In this document: one piece after another, positions 1-7,773 of the stretch
Layout: each line of letters opens with the position of its first letter
How positions within the stretch are numbered: the stretch's first letter is position 1
NCBI GenBank assembly: GCA_938003985.1
Contig: CALKWZ010000067.1
Coordinates: 1-64,000 of the forward strand
DNA length: 64,000 nucleotides
From: an uncultured Verrucomicrobiota bacterium
GTDB taxonomy: Bacteria; Verrucomicrobiota; Kiritimatiellia; CAIQIC01; Lenti-01
Direction of reading: 5' to 3'
The notes under the pieces: model-generated
Database searches by the model: none
The model's input: the letters and a program-made list of their open reading frames with translations, nothing else
Told to the model about the DNA's origin: nothing
Position numbers and translations under genes: made by a program

Positions 1-10
1 GAACGGCCGA

Positions 11-62
11 TTTTTACGTAGAACGTAAAAACTTTCACGCGGTTTTACGTAGAACGTAAAAA
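11..62. repeat. Two direct copies of a palindromic repeat
   Basis: Two near-identical palindromes lie at 11-31 and 43-62. Each has the arms TTTTTACGT / ACGTAAAAA (the second lacks the first T) around a short AGA centre, and each is followed by ACTT. The period is 32 bp, about three helical turns. They may be protein-binding sites or hairpins for whatever lies left of the window. They lie beyond the porin terminator, so they are probably not part of that gene. Confidence 0.8.
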
Positions 63-84
63 CTTCGAGTCGCAACGGGGCACG

Positions 85-113
85 AAAAAGGGCCGCCCCG
101 AAAAGGGCGGCCC
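85..113 (-). terminator. Intrinsic terminator of the porin gene
   Basis: The stem GGGCCGCCC (90-98) pairs perfectly with GGGCGGCCC (105-113) around a 6-nt loop. Read on the minus strand it is followed by five T (85-89). It sits just downstream of the porin stop codon, separated from it by a (GC)7 tract at 115-128. Confidence 0.8.
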
Positions 114-131
114 GGCGCGCGCGCGCGCGGA

Positions 132-1343
132 TCAGAACGCGTACTTCATGGCGAGCTGGACGCGGTCGTTGACCGCTTCGTCCCGGCCGAGGTAGTCGGT
201 CGTCATGTGGGCGTATTCGGCCATGGCCGTGACGGCGGGGGTCAGCTTGTAGGCGACGTTCCCGAAGATCTGCTCGTTCTTGGACGGGCGGCCTTCGGCG
301 AGATCCTCGTCCTTGGGATCGTCCACGGAGTAGCCGAAGCCGAAGCACAGCTTGTCGGTGGGGTCCCACAGCAACTGGACCCAGCCGCCCTGGGCTTCGA
401 TTTCGCGGCCGAGGGCGACGTTGACGCCCTGGCCGATGCCGCCGAAGTAGGTGTCGAGGTTTTCGCCCTTCCAGAGATTGCCCTGCACGGCGAACTGCTT
501 GGTCAGGGGCAGGAAGATCGAGCCCTGCGCGGACCAGGTATCGTAGTCGGCGGCGTCCGCATCGATCACGCGGGAAGCTTCCGTGATCGTGCCGTACGCG
601 TTGGTCGTGGCGGACTTTTCGACGCCGTCCACGGTTTCCTGGCCGTAGTGGCCGCCGAAGGCGATCTTGGCGGACTTCTCGGTCCAGAGCTTCTGGGAGA
701 GGGCGACGCTCCACTGGAGGGTCGGCCAGTCGGCATCGGCGCCGTCCTCGAACGTGCCGCCGTCGAGGTCTTCGCCGACGGTCTGGGCGGCGGCGACCTT
801 GGCCACGAGCTTGGTGTTTTCAGCGAGCTTGAGTTCCTGGGTCAGGCGGACCTGGGGCCGGCGCAGGCCGAGGGCGCCGATGTCCGCGAGATAGGCGAAG
901 TTGACGATGCGGGGCACCAGTTCGCAGAAGGTGTCCCAGTCCTGGCCGAAGCGCAGGGCCAAACCCGAGGTATGGGCGACGTCCAGGTAGGCGAGGCGCA
1001 TGCGGGGATTGTAGGAATTGGCTTTTTCGCCGCCGTAGAAGTCCATTTCGAGCTTGCCGGTGGTCTTCCACGCGCCGACGTCGGGGCCGAACAGGTTCAG
1101 GCCGAGGCGGGATTCGCGGGCGCCGATGTGGGTCTGGGCGTCCTTTTCGCCGTTCAGTTCCGGCAGGACGAAGAAGGCGAAGTCGCCTTTGGGCGCGGTG
1201 GCCTGCGTGTCGTGGGACAGGTCGGCGCGGACGTAGCCGTAGATCTGCAGGCGCAGACCGGCTTCCGGCACGGTCACTTCCATGGCGAAGGCCGATGCGG
1301 CGCAACAGAAAACCAGGACCAGGGCTATCCAACTCTTTCTCAT
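132..1343 (-). CDS. Outer-membrane porin (DcaP/alginate-export-like beta-barrel)
   Basis: The protein is predicted at 403 aa. It begins with a classical signal peptide (MRKSWIALVL, hydrophobic core, cleavage near AFA-ME). The rest alternates hydrophobic and polar residues as amphipathic beta strands and ends in KYAF, a C-terminal aromatic residue typical of outer-membrane barrels. The opening YGYVRADLSHDT and the stretch RESRLGLNLFGPD resemble DcaP-type or other trimeric porin families. I chose the ATG at 1343 because AAGGAG lies 10 nt upstream; an in-frame ATG 27 codons earlier would bury the signal peptide. The likely role is passive uptake of small solutes. The substrate cannot be read from the sequence. 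Confidence 0.75.
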   Translation of the reverse strand: MRKSWIALVLVFCCAASAFAMEVTVPEAGLRLQIYGYVRADLSHDTQATAPKGDFAFFVLPELNGEKDAQTHIGARESRLGLNLFGPDVGAWKTTGKLEMDFYGGEKANSYNPRMRLAYLDVAHTSGLALRFGQDWDTFCELVPRIVNFAYLADIGALGLRRPQVRLTQELKLAENTKLVAKVAAAQTVGEDLDGGTFEDGADADWPTLQWSVALSQKLWTEKSAKIAFGGHYGQETVDGVEKSATTNAYGTITEASRVIDADAADYDTWSAQGSIFLPLTKQFAVQGNLWKGENLDTYFGGIGQGVNVALGREIEAQGGWVQLLWDPTDKLCFGFGYSVDDPKDEDLAEGRPSKNEQIFGNVAYKLTPAVTAMAEYAHMTTDYLGRDEAVNDRVQLAMKYAF

Positions 1344-1376
1344 GGGGACGGGTCTCCTTGGGGGTGTTTCTTTTGA

Positions 1377-1406
1377 CTTATGGGAAGATTCTTTCAGAAG
1401 AAACAA
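1377..1406 (-). promoter_or_regulatory. Possible sigma-70 promoter of the porin gene
   Basis: On the minus strand TTGTTT (1406-1401) and CATAAG (1382-1377) are 18 bp apart, about 35 bp before the porin start. The match to consensus is partial. Confidence 0.35.
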
Positions 1407-1518
1407 AGGGGGGTCAACACCCATTCCCGAAAAAATCGCGATTTCCGGGTCTTGCCGGGTGGCAGGAATTCCGGCGGCGTGTTAAGGTGGGGTCCGGTCA
1501 AACCCACAAGGAGCATGT

Positions 1519-1914
1519 ATGTCCGAATTCAGCAGCACCATCCAGAACGCCGATTGGAAAGTCGAAAAGCACGCCCCCGTCATCGAGGCGCCGGAATCCG
1601 TGAAGGCCGGCGAATTCTTCACCGTGTCGGCCGGCCTGGGCAAGGCCATCGCCCATCCGAACACCGTCCAGCACTACATCGCCTGGATTTCGCTCTATTT
1701 CCTGCCTGAAGGCGGCAAGCTGCCGATCCAGCTCGCGCACGCCGAATTCAAGGCCCACGGCGACTCGACGACGGACGTTCCCGGCCCCGCGCTGACCAAC
1801 CCGAGCATGATCGCCAACGTCAAGCTGGCCAAGTCGGGCACGCTGCAGGCGGTGGCCTATTGCAACATCCACGGCGTCTGGCAGTCGTCCAAGGCCATCG
1901 CGGTCCAGGCCTAA
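1519..1914 (+). CDS. sor: Superoxide reductase (neelaredoxin, class II)
   Basis: This 131-aa cytoplasmic protein reduces superoxide to hydrogen peroxide at a non-haem Fe(His)4Cys centre without releasing oxygen, a detoxification route typical of anaerobes. All five expected iron ligands are visible: H18 in EKHAP, H46 in AHPNT, H52 in QHYIAW, and C115 plus H118 in YCNIHG. The lysine next to H18 (EKH) matches the conserved catalytic Glu-Lys loop. There is no N-terminal desulforedoxin domain, so it is the one-iron form. AGGAG lies 6-7 nt before the ATG. It is a single gene with its own terminator, divergent from the porin. Confidence 0.93.
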   Translation: MSEFSSTIQNADWKVEKHAPVIEAPESVKAGEFFTVSAGLGKAIAHPNTVQHYIAWISLYFLPEGGKLPIQLAHAEFKAHGDSTTDVPGPALTNPSMIANVKLAKSGTLQAVAYCNIHGVWQSSKAIAVQA

Positions 1915-1936
1915 ACCGGATTTCGGCCGATCCGCG

Positions 1937-1982
1937 CGGCGGACGGGGCGGGCTTTCCCGCTTTCCGTCCGCCGATTTTTTT
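1937..1982 (+). terminator. Intrinsic terminator after sor
   Basis: CGGCGGACGG (1937-1946) pairs perfectly with CCGTCCGCCG (1965-1974), followed by A and seven T (1976-1982). Confidence 0.9.
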
Positions 1983-1997
1983 GCAAGGGTTTCGGGC

Positions 1998-2471
1998 ATG
2001 AGCGCCCTCCGCCTGTTCGATGCCGCCTTTCTCGACCGCCTCGCGGCCGAAGCCGCCGCCGCGCCGCGGCGCCGCCAGAACTACAACCTGCACGCCGCGG
2101 CGGACTATCCCTGCCAGCGGTTCTTCAACGCGCTGTGCGCGGACACCTACGTGCAGCCGCACCGCCACGCCGAGCCGGCCAAGGACGAAACGCTCGTCCT
2201 GCTGCGGGGCAAACTCGGCGCGGTGATCTTCGACGAAGCCGGCCAGGTCGTCTCCGCCGTCGTGCTCCGTCCGGGCCAGACCGCCGACGTGCCGCACGGC
2301 ACGTTCCACACCTGGCTCGCGCTGGAAGACGGCACGATCTTCTTCGAGGCGAAGGCCGGACCCTACGTGCCGCTCGCGCCCGGCGAAAGAGCGGCTTTCG
2401 CGCCGCCCGAGGGCGATCCGCGCGCGCCGGAATACCTCGCCTGGCTCAAGTCGCTCTGCACGGTCCGATGA
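1998..2471 (+). CDS. WbuC-type cupin-fold metalloprotein
   Basis: This 157-aa protein matches the WbuC cupin family, small metalloproteins usually found in O-antigen or lipopolysaccharide loci and whose reaction is not established. The family pattern is visible: RRRQNYNLH near the N-terminus, FFNAL, a metal-binding QPHRHAEPAKDET motif, and HGTFHTWLA with GTIFFEAKAGPY toward the C-terminus. The histidines of the two cupin motifs are present. Its stop overlaps the ATG of the following GH13 gene (ATGA), so the two are translationally coupled. The start at 1998 follows the sor terminator closely, with no strong Shine-Dalgarno sequence. Confidence 0.8.
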   Translation: MSALRLFDAAFLDRLAAEAAAAPRRRQNYNLHAAADYPCQRFFNALCADTYVQPHRHAEPAKDETLVLLRGKLGAVIFDEAGQVVSAVVLRPGQTADVPHGTFHTWLALEDGTIFFEAKAGPYVPLAPGERAAFAPPEGDPRAPEYLAWLKSLCTVR

Positions 2472-4222
2472 ACCTCCCGCCGCCGCCCCCACCCCCGGTG
2501 TACGCCATGGAACAGCAAAATCCCCCCGCCGCGCCCGAGTGGGCCAAGGACGCCGTCTGGTACCAGATCTTTCCCGAGCGCTTCCGCAACGGCGCGCCGC
2601 AGTCCGATCCGCGGCCCGAGGATTTCGGCGGGCAGGGCATTCCCGGCTGGCGCGTGTCGCCCTGGGGCATGGAGTGGTACGGGCGCGACGAATGGGAAAA
2701 ACCGCGCGCGGACAATTTCTGGGCGACGGTGTTCGACCGCCGCTTCGGCGGCGACCTCGTCGGCCTGCGCGAGCAGCTCCCCTACCTGGAAAAGCTGGGC
2801 GTCACCGCGATCTACCTCAATCCGATCTTCTGGGCGGCGTCGCTGCACAAGTACGACGCCACGGCCTACCACCACGTCGATCCGAGTTTCGGTCCCGACC
2901 GCGCGGGCGACCTGCGCGCGCTGGCCGCGGCGCACGAAACCGCGGATCCCGCCACCTGGATCTGGACCGCCGCCGACCGCTATTTCCTCGACCTCGTCGC
3001 CGACGTCCACGCGCGCGGCATGCGGATCATCCTCGACGGCGTCTTCAACCATTCCGGCACCGGTTTCTTCGCGTTCCAAGACCTGAAGAAGAACGGCCCG
3101 GCCTCGCCGTACGCCGATTGGTACCAGATCGCGAAGTGGCATGCCGACGGCACGTTCGACTACGCGAGCTGGGACGGCACGGGCAGCCTGCCGAATTTCG
3201 GGCGCGACGAAAACACCCTCCATCCCGGCATCAAGCAGTATCTCTTCGACGCCACGCGGCGCTGGATGGATCCGTCCGGCCAAGGCCGGCCGGGCGACGG
3301 CATCGACGGCTGGCGGCTCGACGTGGCCTATTGCCTGCCGCACGGCTTCTGGCGCGAATGGCACGCGCACGTCCGCGCGATCAATCCCGAGGCCTACACG
3401 ACCGGCGAAATCGTCGGTCCGGCGCAGGATTGGGTCAAACCCGACGAGTTCGCGGCGGTGATGAACTACGAGTGGACCTATCCGACGATTTCGTTCTTCA
3501 CGACGAATGCCGCCGGCATCGGCGCGGCGGAGTTCCGCGCGCGGATCGACGCGCTGCACGCGCGGCATGCGCCCGGCAGCACGCTGATCCTGCAGAACCT
3601 GCTCGACTCGCACGACACCGGCCGCATCCTGACGCTCTTCGAGAGCGCCTGCCCGCCGTTCACGGAATGGAACGCCTATTTCAACTGGCCCAAGGCGGCG
3701 GACAATCCCGAATTGAAAACCCACCGCCCCGGCCCCCAAGCCAAGGAAGCGCTGAAGCTTGCGGCCGCGTGGCAGTTCGCCGGCCCCGGCGCGCCGATGC
3801 TCTACTACGGGACCGAAGTGGGCCTGTGGGGGGCGAACGATCCGTGCGACCGCCAGCCCATGCTGTGGAGCGACGTCGCCTACGCCGACGAAACGCTGGG
3901 ATTCCGCGCGCCGCTGCTGGCGCCGCATCCGCGCGCGCCGGACTTCGATCTCTTCGCGTTCTACCAGCGCCTCATCGCCATCCGGAAGAGCGAGCCCGCC
4001 CTGCGGCGCGGCGCGTTCCGCTGGCTCCCCGCGCCCGACGACGCCACGCTCGTCTTCGAGCGCGAACTGGACGGCGCGAAGATCGTGTGCGCGATCCGCA
4101 AGGGCGCCGGCGCCGTGCAGATCGAGTTGCCGGGCCCCGGCCGCGATTTGTGGACGGGCGCAGACGTGCCGGCGGGCCCCCTCGCCGTTCCCGCCGACGG
4201 CTTCCGGCTCGTCCGGCTATGA
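2468..4222 (+). CDS. Glycoside hydrolase family 13 (alpha-amylase / neopullulanase-like)
   Basis: This 584-aa (beta/alpha)8-barrel enzyme acts on alpha-glucans or maltodextrins. The GH13 regions are all present: DGVFNH from D190 (region I), GWRLDVAY with the nucleophile D285 (region II), TGEIVG with the acid/base E314 (region III) and DSHDT with D383 (region IV). AVWYQIFPERFRNG at the N-terminus resembles cyclomaltodextrinase/neopullulanase-type enzymes, but the extra N-terminal CBM34 domain of many of these is absent. No signal peptide is seen, so it is probably cytoplasmic. The ATG at 2468 overlaps the upstream stop. An alternative ATG at 2507 would remove a proline-rich 13-residue leader and is also plausible. 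The 3' end overlaps the convergent gene by 6 bp. Confidence 0.85.
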   Translation: MNLPPPPPPPVYAMEQQNPPAAPEWAKDAVWYQIFPERFRNGAPQSDPRPEDFGGQGIPGWRVSPWGMEWYGRDEWEKPRADNFWATVFDRRFGGDLVGLREQLPYLEKLGVTAIYLNPIFWAASLHKYDATAYHHVDPSFGPDRAGDLRALAAAHETADPATWIWTAADRYFLDLVADVHARGMRIILDGVFNHSGTGFFAFQDLKKNGPASPYADWYQIAKWHADGTFDYASWDGTGSLPNFGRDENTLHPGIKQYLFDATRRWMDPSGQGRPGDGIDGWRLDVAYCLPHGFWREWHAHVRAINPEAYTTGEIVGPAQDWVKPDEFAAVMNYEWTYPTISFFTTNAAGIGAAEFRARIDALHARHAPGSTLILQNLLDSHDTGRILTLFESACPPFTEWNAYFNWPKAADNPELKTHRPGPQAKEALKLAAAWQFAGPGAPMLYYGTEVGLWGANDPCDRQPMLWSDVAYADETLGFRAPLLAPHPRAPDFDLFAFYQRLIAIRKSEPALRRGAFRWLPAPDDATLVFERELDGAKIVCAIRKGAGAVQIELPGPGRDLWTGADVPAGPLAVPADGFRLVRL

Positions 4223-4921
4223 CGCCGCGCCCGCGGCGGCGTCCACGAGCTGGGTCTTGCGCGGCGCGGCGTCGGGGAACACCACTTGGACGGCCTGGGC
4301 GCCGAAGCTCTTGGCGAGCATTTCCATCGTCTGGCGCGCGGACGTCTGCACTTCGGAGCTGAGCCGCCGCGCGAGGTTTTCCGCCAGCGCCTCGGCCTGG
4401 CCCTTGGCGGCTTCCATCAGCTTGTTGCGGTCCACTTCGTTGAAGCCGCCGCCGAGGATGCGGTTGACGACGTCGGGCAGGATGATGGGCAGGAGCTTGC
4501 CGCCCTGCTCGTCGTAGAACGTCACGTTGCGCACGTGCACGACGTAGTCGCAGCGCGGCATCCGCAGGCGATAGCGGCCGGGACCTTCCTCCGCCACGGC
4601 GAAGGCGGGATCGCGCAGGTCGTACTGGAAGTCGATGTCGAATTCGAAGATCATCGCCATCTTCCGCGACGTGACCAGCCATTCCAGGTAGCGCTTGCCG
4701 AGATCGCCGAGCAGATGGTCGCGCGCGGTGACGATTTCCTTCGTGACCGCCTTGAAGGCGGAGAGCACGCCGATGGCCTTCAGTTCCTCGATGGAGGCGA
4801 CGGCGTCGATCCGCAGGTTCCGCCCGCCGCCCTTCCGGCGGAACAGCGCGAACAGCAACCCGGCGAACAGCGCCCCGCACGTCAGGCTCAGCAACACGAT
4901 GGTCAAACTTTGGCTGATCAT
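4217..4921 (-). CDS. DUF4230-like membrane-anchored protein
   Basis: The 234-aa product has one N-terminal transmembrane segment (about residues 5-27), a short basic stretch RRKGGG, and then a soluble domain of mixed strands and helices. The middle (KMAMIFEFDIDFQYDLRD, then MPRCDYVVHVRNVTFYDE) resembles DUF4230 proteins, whose function is unknown. The last third is helical (AKGQAEALAENLARRL) and may oligomerise. Its ATG overlaps the stop of the upstream glycosyltransferase (ATGA), making it the last gene of the long minus-strand polysaccharide run. The family call is from pattern memory. Confidence 0.55.
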   Translation of the reverse strand: MISQSLTIVLLSLTCGALFAGLLFALFRRKGGGRNLRIDAVASIEELKAIGVLSAFKAVTKEIVTARDHLLGDLGKRYLEWLVTSRKMAMIFEFDIDFQYDLRDPAFAVAEEGPGRYRLRMPRCDYVVHVRNVTFYDEQGGKLLPIILPDVVNRILGGGFNEVDRNKLMEAAKGQAEALAENLARRLSSEVQTSARQTMEMLAKSFGAQAVQVVFPDAAPRKTQLVDAAAGAAS

Positions 4922-6042
4922 TTTCGCTCCCTCGCGACCCGCTGGAGAACATACCACAGCTTTTCCGCGCTGGCGTCCCAGGTGAAGCCTTCCGCGCGGC
5001 GGCGCGCGGCTTCGCTCTGGCGCGCCCGGTCGGCGGCCGGCAGAACCGCCGCCGCGCGCAGCGCCGCGGCGAAGGCCGCTTCGTCGCGGCCGTCCGCGTA
5101 GCGCACGCACTCGCCGCCGATTTCGGGAATGGAGGCCTCCCGCGTCGTCAGCACCGGCGCCCCCGCGCGCATGGCCTCCAGCACCGGCAGGCCGAACCCT
5201 TCGTAGAGCGACGGAAAGACGAACCAGTCCGCGTGGCGATAGAGCGCGATCAGTTCGGGCCAGGGCAACCCCGGAAAGCGCACGACGCGGCCGGCCGGTG
5301 CCGCGCGCAGCGCGGCGGCCACTTCCGGTTCGCCGAAGCGCGGCTTGCCCACCAGGACCAGGCGATGCGGAATCTCCCCCGCGATCCGGCTGAACGCCCG
5401 CACCAGCAACCCCACGTTCTTGTGCGGATAGGTGTGCGCCACGCACAGCAGGTACGGCGCACCGGCCGTTTCCGCCGGCGGCGGACCGTCCGCCGCGCCG
5501 AACGCCGGATCGGCCGCCAGCAGCGTCGTCGTCACTTTCTCCGGCGGCACGCCGAGGAACCGGACGGCTTCCGCCTTGGCGAATTCCGAAATGGCCACCA
5601 CCGCGGCGGCGCGGCGCGCGGCCAGCGGATAGAGCACGTCCATCGCGCGCGCGGCCAGCCAGGAGACGTCCTGCGGAAACCGCTTGTACTGCATGTCGAG
5701 GACGGACACCACCTGCGGGCAGGCGGCGCGCGCGGGGGCGGTGTAGCCCGGCGACCAAAGCACGTCCGGCCGCGCGCGGCGCACCAGTTGCGGCAGCTGG
5801 AACTGCTCGGCGAGGATGCGGGCAAACCGGTTCGTGGCGGCGATGCCGGAGGGCACGGCATCCGCGGCCGGGAATTCCGCGCGCAGGACCCGGTCGTTTT
5901 CCGCGTTGGTGAACAGCACCAGATCCGGCCGGTCGGGCCGGCGCGCCAGCGCGCGCAGGGTTTCGCGCAGATAGGTTTCGGAGCCGCCCACCTCGCCCGG
6001 GAGATAGAACAGCGCGTTGACGCCCAGCCGCAGGGCGGTCAT
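4918..6042 (-). CDS. Glycosyltransferase family 4
   Basis: This 374-aa GT-B enzyme transfers a sugar from a nucleotide-sugar donor during surface-polysaccharide assembly. It begins with a glycine-rich acceptor loop (YLPGEVGGSETY). The C-terminal Rossmann domain carries YPHKNVGLLVRAF and the donor-site signature FPSLYEGFGLPVLEAMRAGAPV, whose E-x7-E motif is the GT4 hallmark. There is no signal peptide, so it is a cytoplasmic or peripheral membrane enzyme. It lies 30 bp downstream of the methyltransferase gene and overlaps the DUF4230 gene by 4 bp. Confidence 0.88.
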   Translation of the reverse strand: MTALRLGVNALFYLPGEVGGSETYLRETLRALARRPDRPDLVLFTNAENDRVLRAEFPAADAVPSGIAATNRFARILAEQFQLPQLVRRARPDVLWSPGYTAPARAACPQVVSVLDMQYKRFPQDVSWLAARAMDVLYPLAARRAAAVVAISEFAKAEAVRFLGVPPEKVTTTLLAADPAFGAADGPPPAETAGAPYLLCVAHTYPHKNVGLLVRAFSRIAGEIPHRLVLVGKPRFGEPEVAAALRAAPAGRVVRFPGLPWPELIALYRHADWFVFPSLYEGFGLPVLEAMRAGAPVLTTREASIPEIGGECVRYADGRDEAAFAAALRAAAVLPAADRARQSEAARRRAEGFTWDASAEKLWYVLQRVARERK

Positions 6043-6072
6043 CGGGCTGCTCCCAGAGCGTTCATGCCGTCC

Positions 6073-7491
6073 TCAGCCGCGCTTTTCGAACAGCAGCAGC
6101 GTGCGCGGGGAATTCCGGATCGGTTCCTGGCGCACGAGCGCGAATTTTTCGCCGAAGACCTCGAGGCAATGCGCCAGCGTGACGTGGTCGAACAGGTTGA
6201 CGCGGAATTCGACGAGCTTGCGGAACATGACGTCGTCCGTGGGAACGAATTCCAGCACCAGGTGCTTCTGCGCGACGGACGCGAGCAGGTCGCGCACGGC
6301 GGCCATGGGCAAATTGGCCCCGACCAGCAGGTGGTGGATGACCGCCAGCGCCAGCACGCAATCGGGCTTGGCCCGTTCGAGGAACGGCGGCCGTTCGGCG
6401 TTCAGGTAGCCGATGCCGGGGCTGGGATTCGCGATGTCCACGACCATCGGCGTGATGGCGGCCGGTTCCTGCCGCAGCCGCCGGTACATCTGCTCCACCG
6501 CGCCGAGATCGAAATCGGTGGCGAGGACCGACGCGCCGCAGGCGGCGGCGATCCGCGAGTAGTCGCCCGTGTTGCAGCCGACGTCGAGCACCTCGGCGGG
6601 CCGGGCCTGCTGGATGAATTCGCGCACGAGCGCTTTCTTCGACGCTTCGGCTTCGTCGTCGTAGGAACAGATCTGGGTATAGTCGCCCCAGACCGTTTCC
6701 GGCGCGACCGCTTCGGCCAGCGCGGCGAGCTTCTTGTCGAGCCGGCGCAGGGTCATTTCCTGGACGACGGAATTGCCCTGCGGCGCGCCCGCGGCGCCGG
6801 CCGCCGGCGCCCGCGGCGCGGTGGCCTTGCCGGCCTTGACCCTTTTCTCGAGGGCGAACGGCAGGCCGACGTCGAGGATCAGCCCCGGGCTCCAGCGCCG
6901 GAACCACGAAAAGGCCTGGCCGACCTGCAGCGTGGAACGGCCGTCGAGATTGGACAGGAAATACGAGCGCAGGTCCCAGCCGGCGTGTTTCGCCAGCAGG
7001 AGCGGATAGAGGAACATGCGGTTGAACTGGCCGAGCGCGAACCACAGGTCGAGCCGCGCGGGCTTTTCGATGGACGTCAGGTCGATGAAGACGGGCCGGC
7101 CCCGCACGAACTGGACGTTGTAGGCCGTGGCGTCCTTGAGGGACAGCCCCAGCTTGAGCAGTTCCCCCTGGAGCCGGAGCGTCAGCCGGCCCGCGTCGGC
7201 CAGCATCGACGTGGACCACTCGTAGGGATAGGTGATCGGCGAAATCCGGTCGTGTTCGAGGAACGCCGCGAAGCCCGGATGGAGCGCGGCCAGTTGCGCC
7301 TGCAAAGCGGCGTCGGCGACGAAGCGGGTGCCGACCACGAGGCCTTCCTGAGCCCAGCGGGCCAGATGGCCCTGGGCGTCCAGTCCCCGCAGCAGTTCGG
7401 CGGACGCCCGGTCCAGGGCGCGGAAGACCCGGCCTTCGAACTGGAACACGTAGCCGCTGGGATCGCGGAACGAACCGGAATCGCGCGACAT
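6073..7491 (-). CDS. SAM-dependent methyltransferase with extra N-terminal domain
   Basis: The 472-aa protein has a class I methyltransferase domain from about residue 295. Motif I is VLDVGCNTGDYS (301-312), followed by ATDFD (acidic residue for SAM ribose) and CVLALAVIHHLL. The first 250 residues are unusual: LKDATAYNVQF then PVFIDLTS near 118-140 looks like the catalytic and metal-binding loops of aminoglycoside-phosphotransferase-like kinases, though the usual HxD is not intact. Combined kinase-like and methyltransferase proteins occur in polysaccharide and nodulation-type loci. The sugar or phosphate acceptor is unknown. An Ala/Gly-rich linker (about 222-240) separates the parts. Confidence 0.7.
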   Translation of the reverse strand: MSRDSGSFRDPSGYVFQFEGRVFRALDRASAELLRGLDAQGHLARWAQEGLVVGTRFVADAALQAQLAALHPGFAAFLEHDRISPITYPYEWSTSMLADAGRLTLRLQGELLKLGLSLKDATAYNVQFVRGRPVFIDLTSIEKPARLDLWFALGQFNRMFLYPLLLAKHAGWDLRSYFLSNLDGRSTLQVGQAFSWFRRWSPGLILDVGLPFALEKRVKAGKATAPRAPAAGAAGAPQGNSVVQEMTLRRLDKKLAALAEAVAPETVWGDYTQICSYDDEAEASKKALVREFIQQARPAEVLDVGCNTGDYSRIAAACGASVLATDFDLGAVEQMYRRLRQEPAAITPMVVDIANPSPGIGYLNAERPPFLERAKPDCVLALAVIHHLLVGANLPMAAVRDLLASVAQKHLVLEFVPTDDVMFRKLVEFRVNLFDHVTLAHCLEVFGEKFALVRQEPIRNSPRTLLLFEKRG

Positions 7492-7495
7492 GCCC

Positions 7496-7660
7496 TTATT
7501 CCGGCTTGGCGGGGTCTTCGGGTTTCGGCGCTTCCGGCTTCTTGCCGGTGAACAGCGCCTTGATCTTGCTCCAGAACACCGCGATGCCGCCGATGCAGGA
7601 GGCCAACACCACCTGGATGAGGATGCTGCCGCTGCCGGGATCGATATAGGCCAGAATCAT
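7496..7660 (-). CDS. Small membrane protein with YIDPGSGS motif
   Basis: This 54-aa protein opens with MILAYIDPGSGS, followed by one transmembrane helix (about 14-33) and a charged Lys/Pro-rich tail. Short proteins with this conserved N-terminus are common in many phyla beside glycosyltransferases and methyltransferases; their function is unknown. AAGGAGAA lies 4-5 nt before the ATG and a good promoter match lies just upstream (7689-7717). It ends 4 bp before the methyltransferase start, so it probably leads a sub-operon of four genes. Confidence 0.75.
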   Translation of the reverse strand: MILAYIDPGSGSILIQVVLASCIGGIAVFWSKIKALFTGKKPEAPKPEDPAKPE

Positions 7661-7688
7661 GGGGTTCTCCTTGAATGAACGCGACCCG

Positions 7689-7717
7689 CAGTATGTGCAG
7701 ACCCCCGGCGGGAAACA
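7689..7717 (-). promoter_or_regulatory. Predicted promoter inside the polysaccharide cluster
   Basis: On the minus strand TTGTTT (7717-7712) and CATACT (7694-7689) are exactly 17 bp apart, about 30 bp before the 54-aa gene. The surrounding 113-bp gap is the largest in the cluster, so a separate transcript may start here. Confidence 0.45.
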
Positions 7718-7773
7718 ACGAAAAAATGGGTCCGCGCAGCGGCGGCCAGGCGCAGAAACGGGTTCGCCGGCGG

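Noticed and set aside
207..1376. Long plus-strand reading frame opposite the porin gene
   Set aside because: It is an antisense shadow. The minus frame has a signal peptide, ribosome site and terminator, and the shadow has no recognisable domain. Many such shadows occur throughout because of the high GC content.
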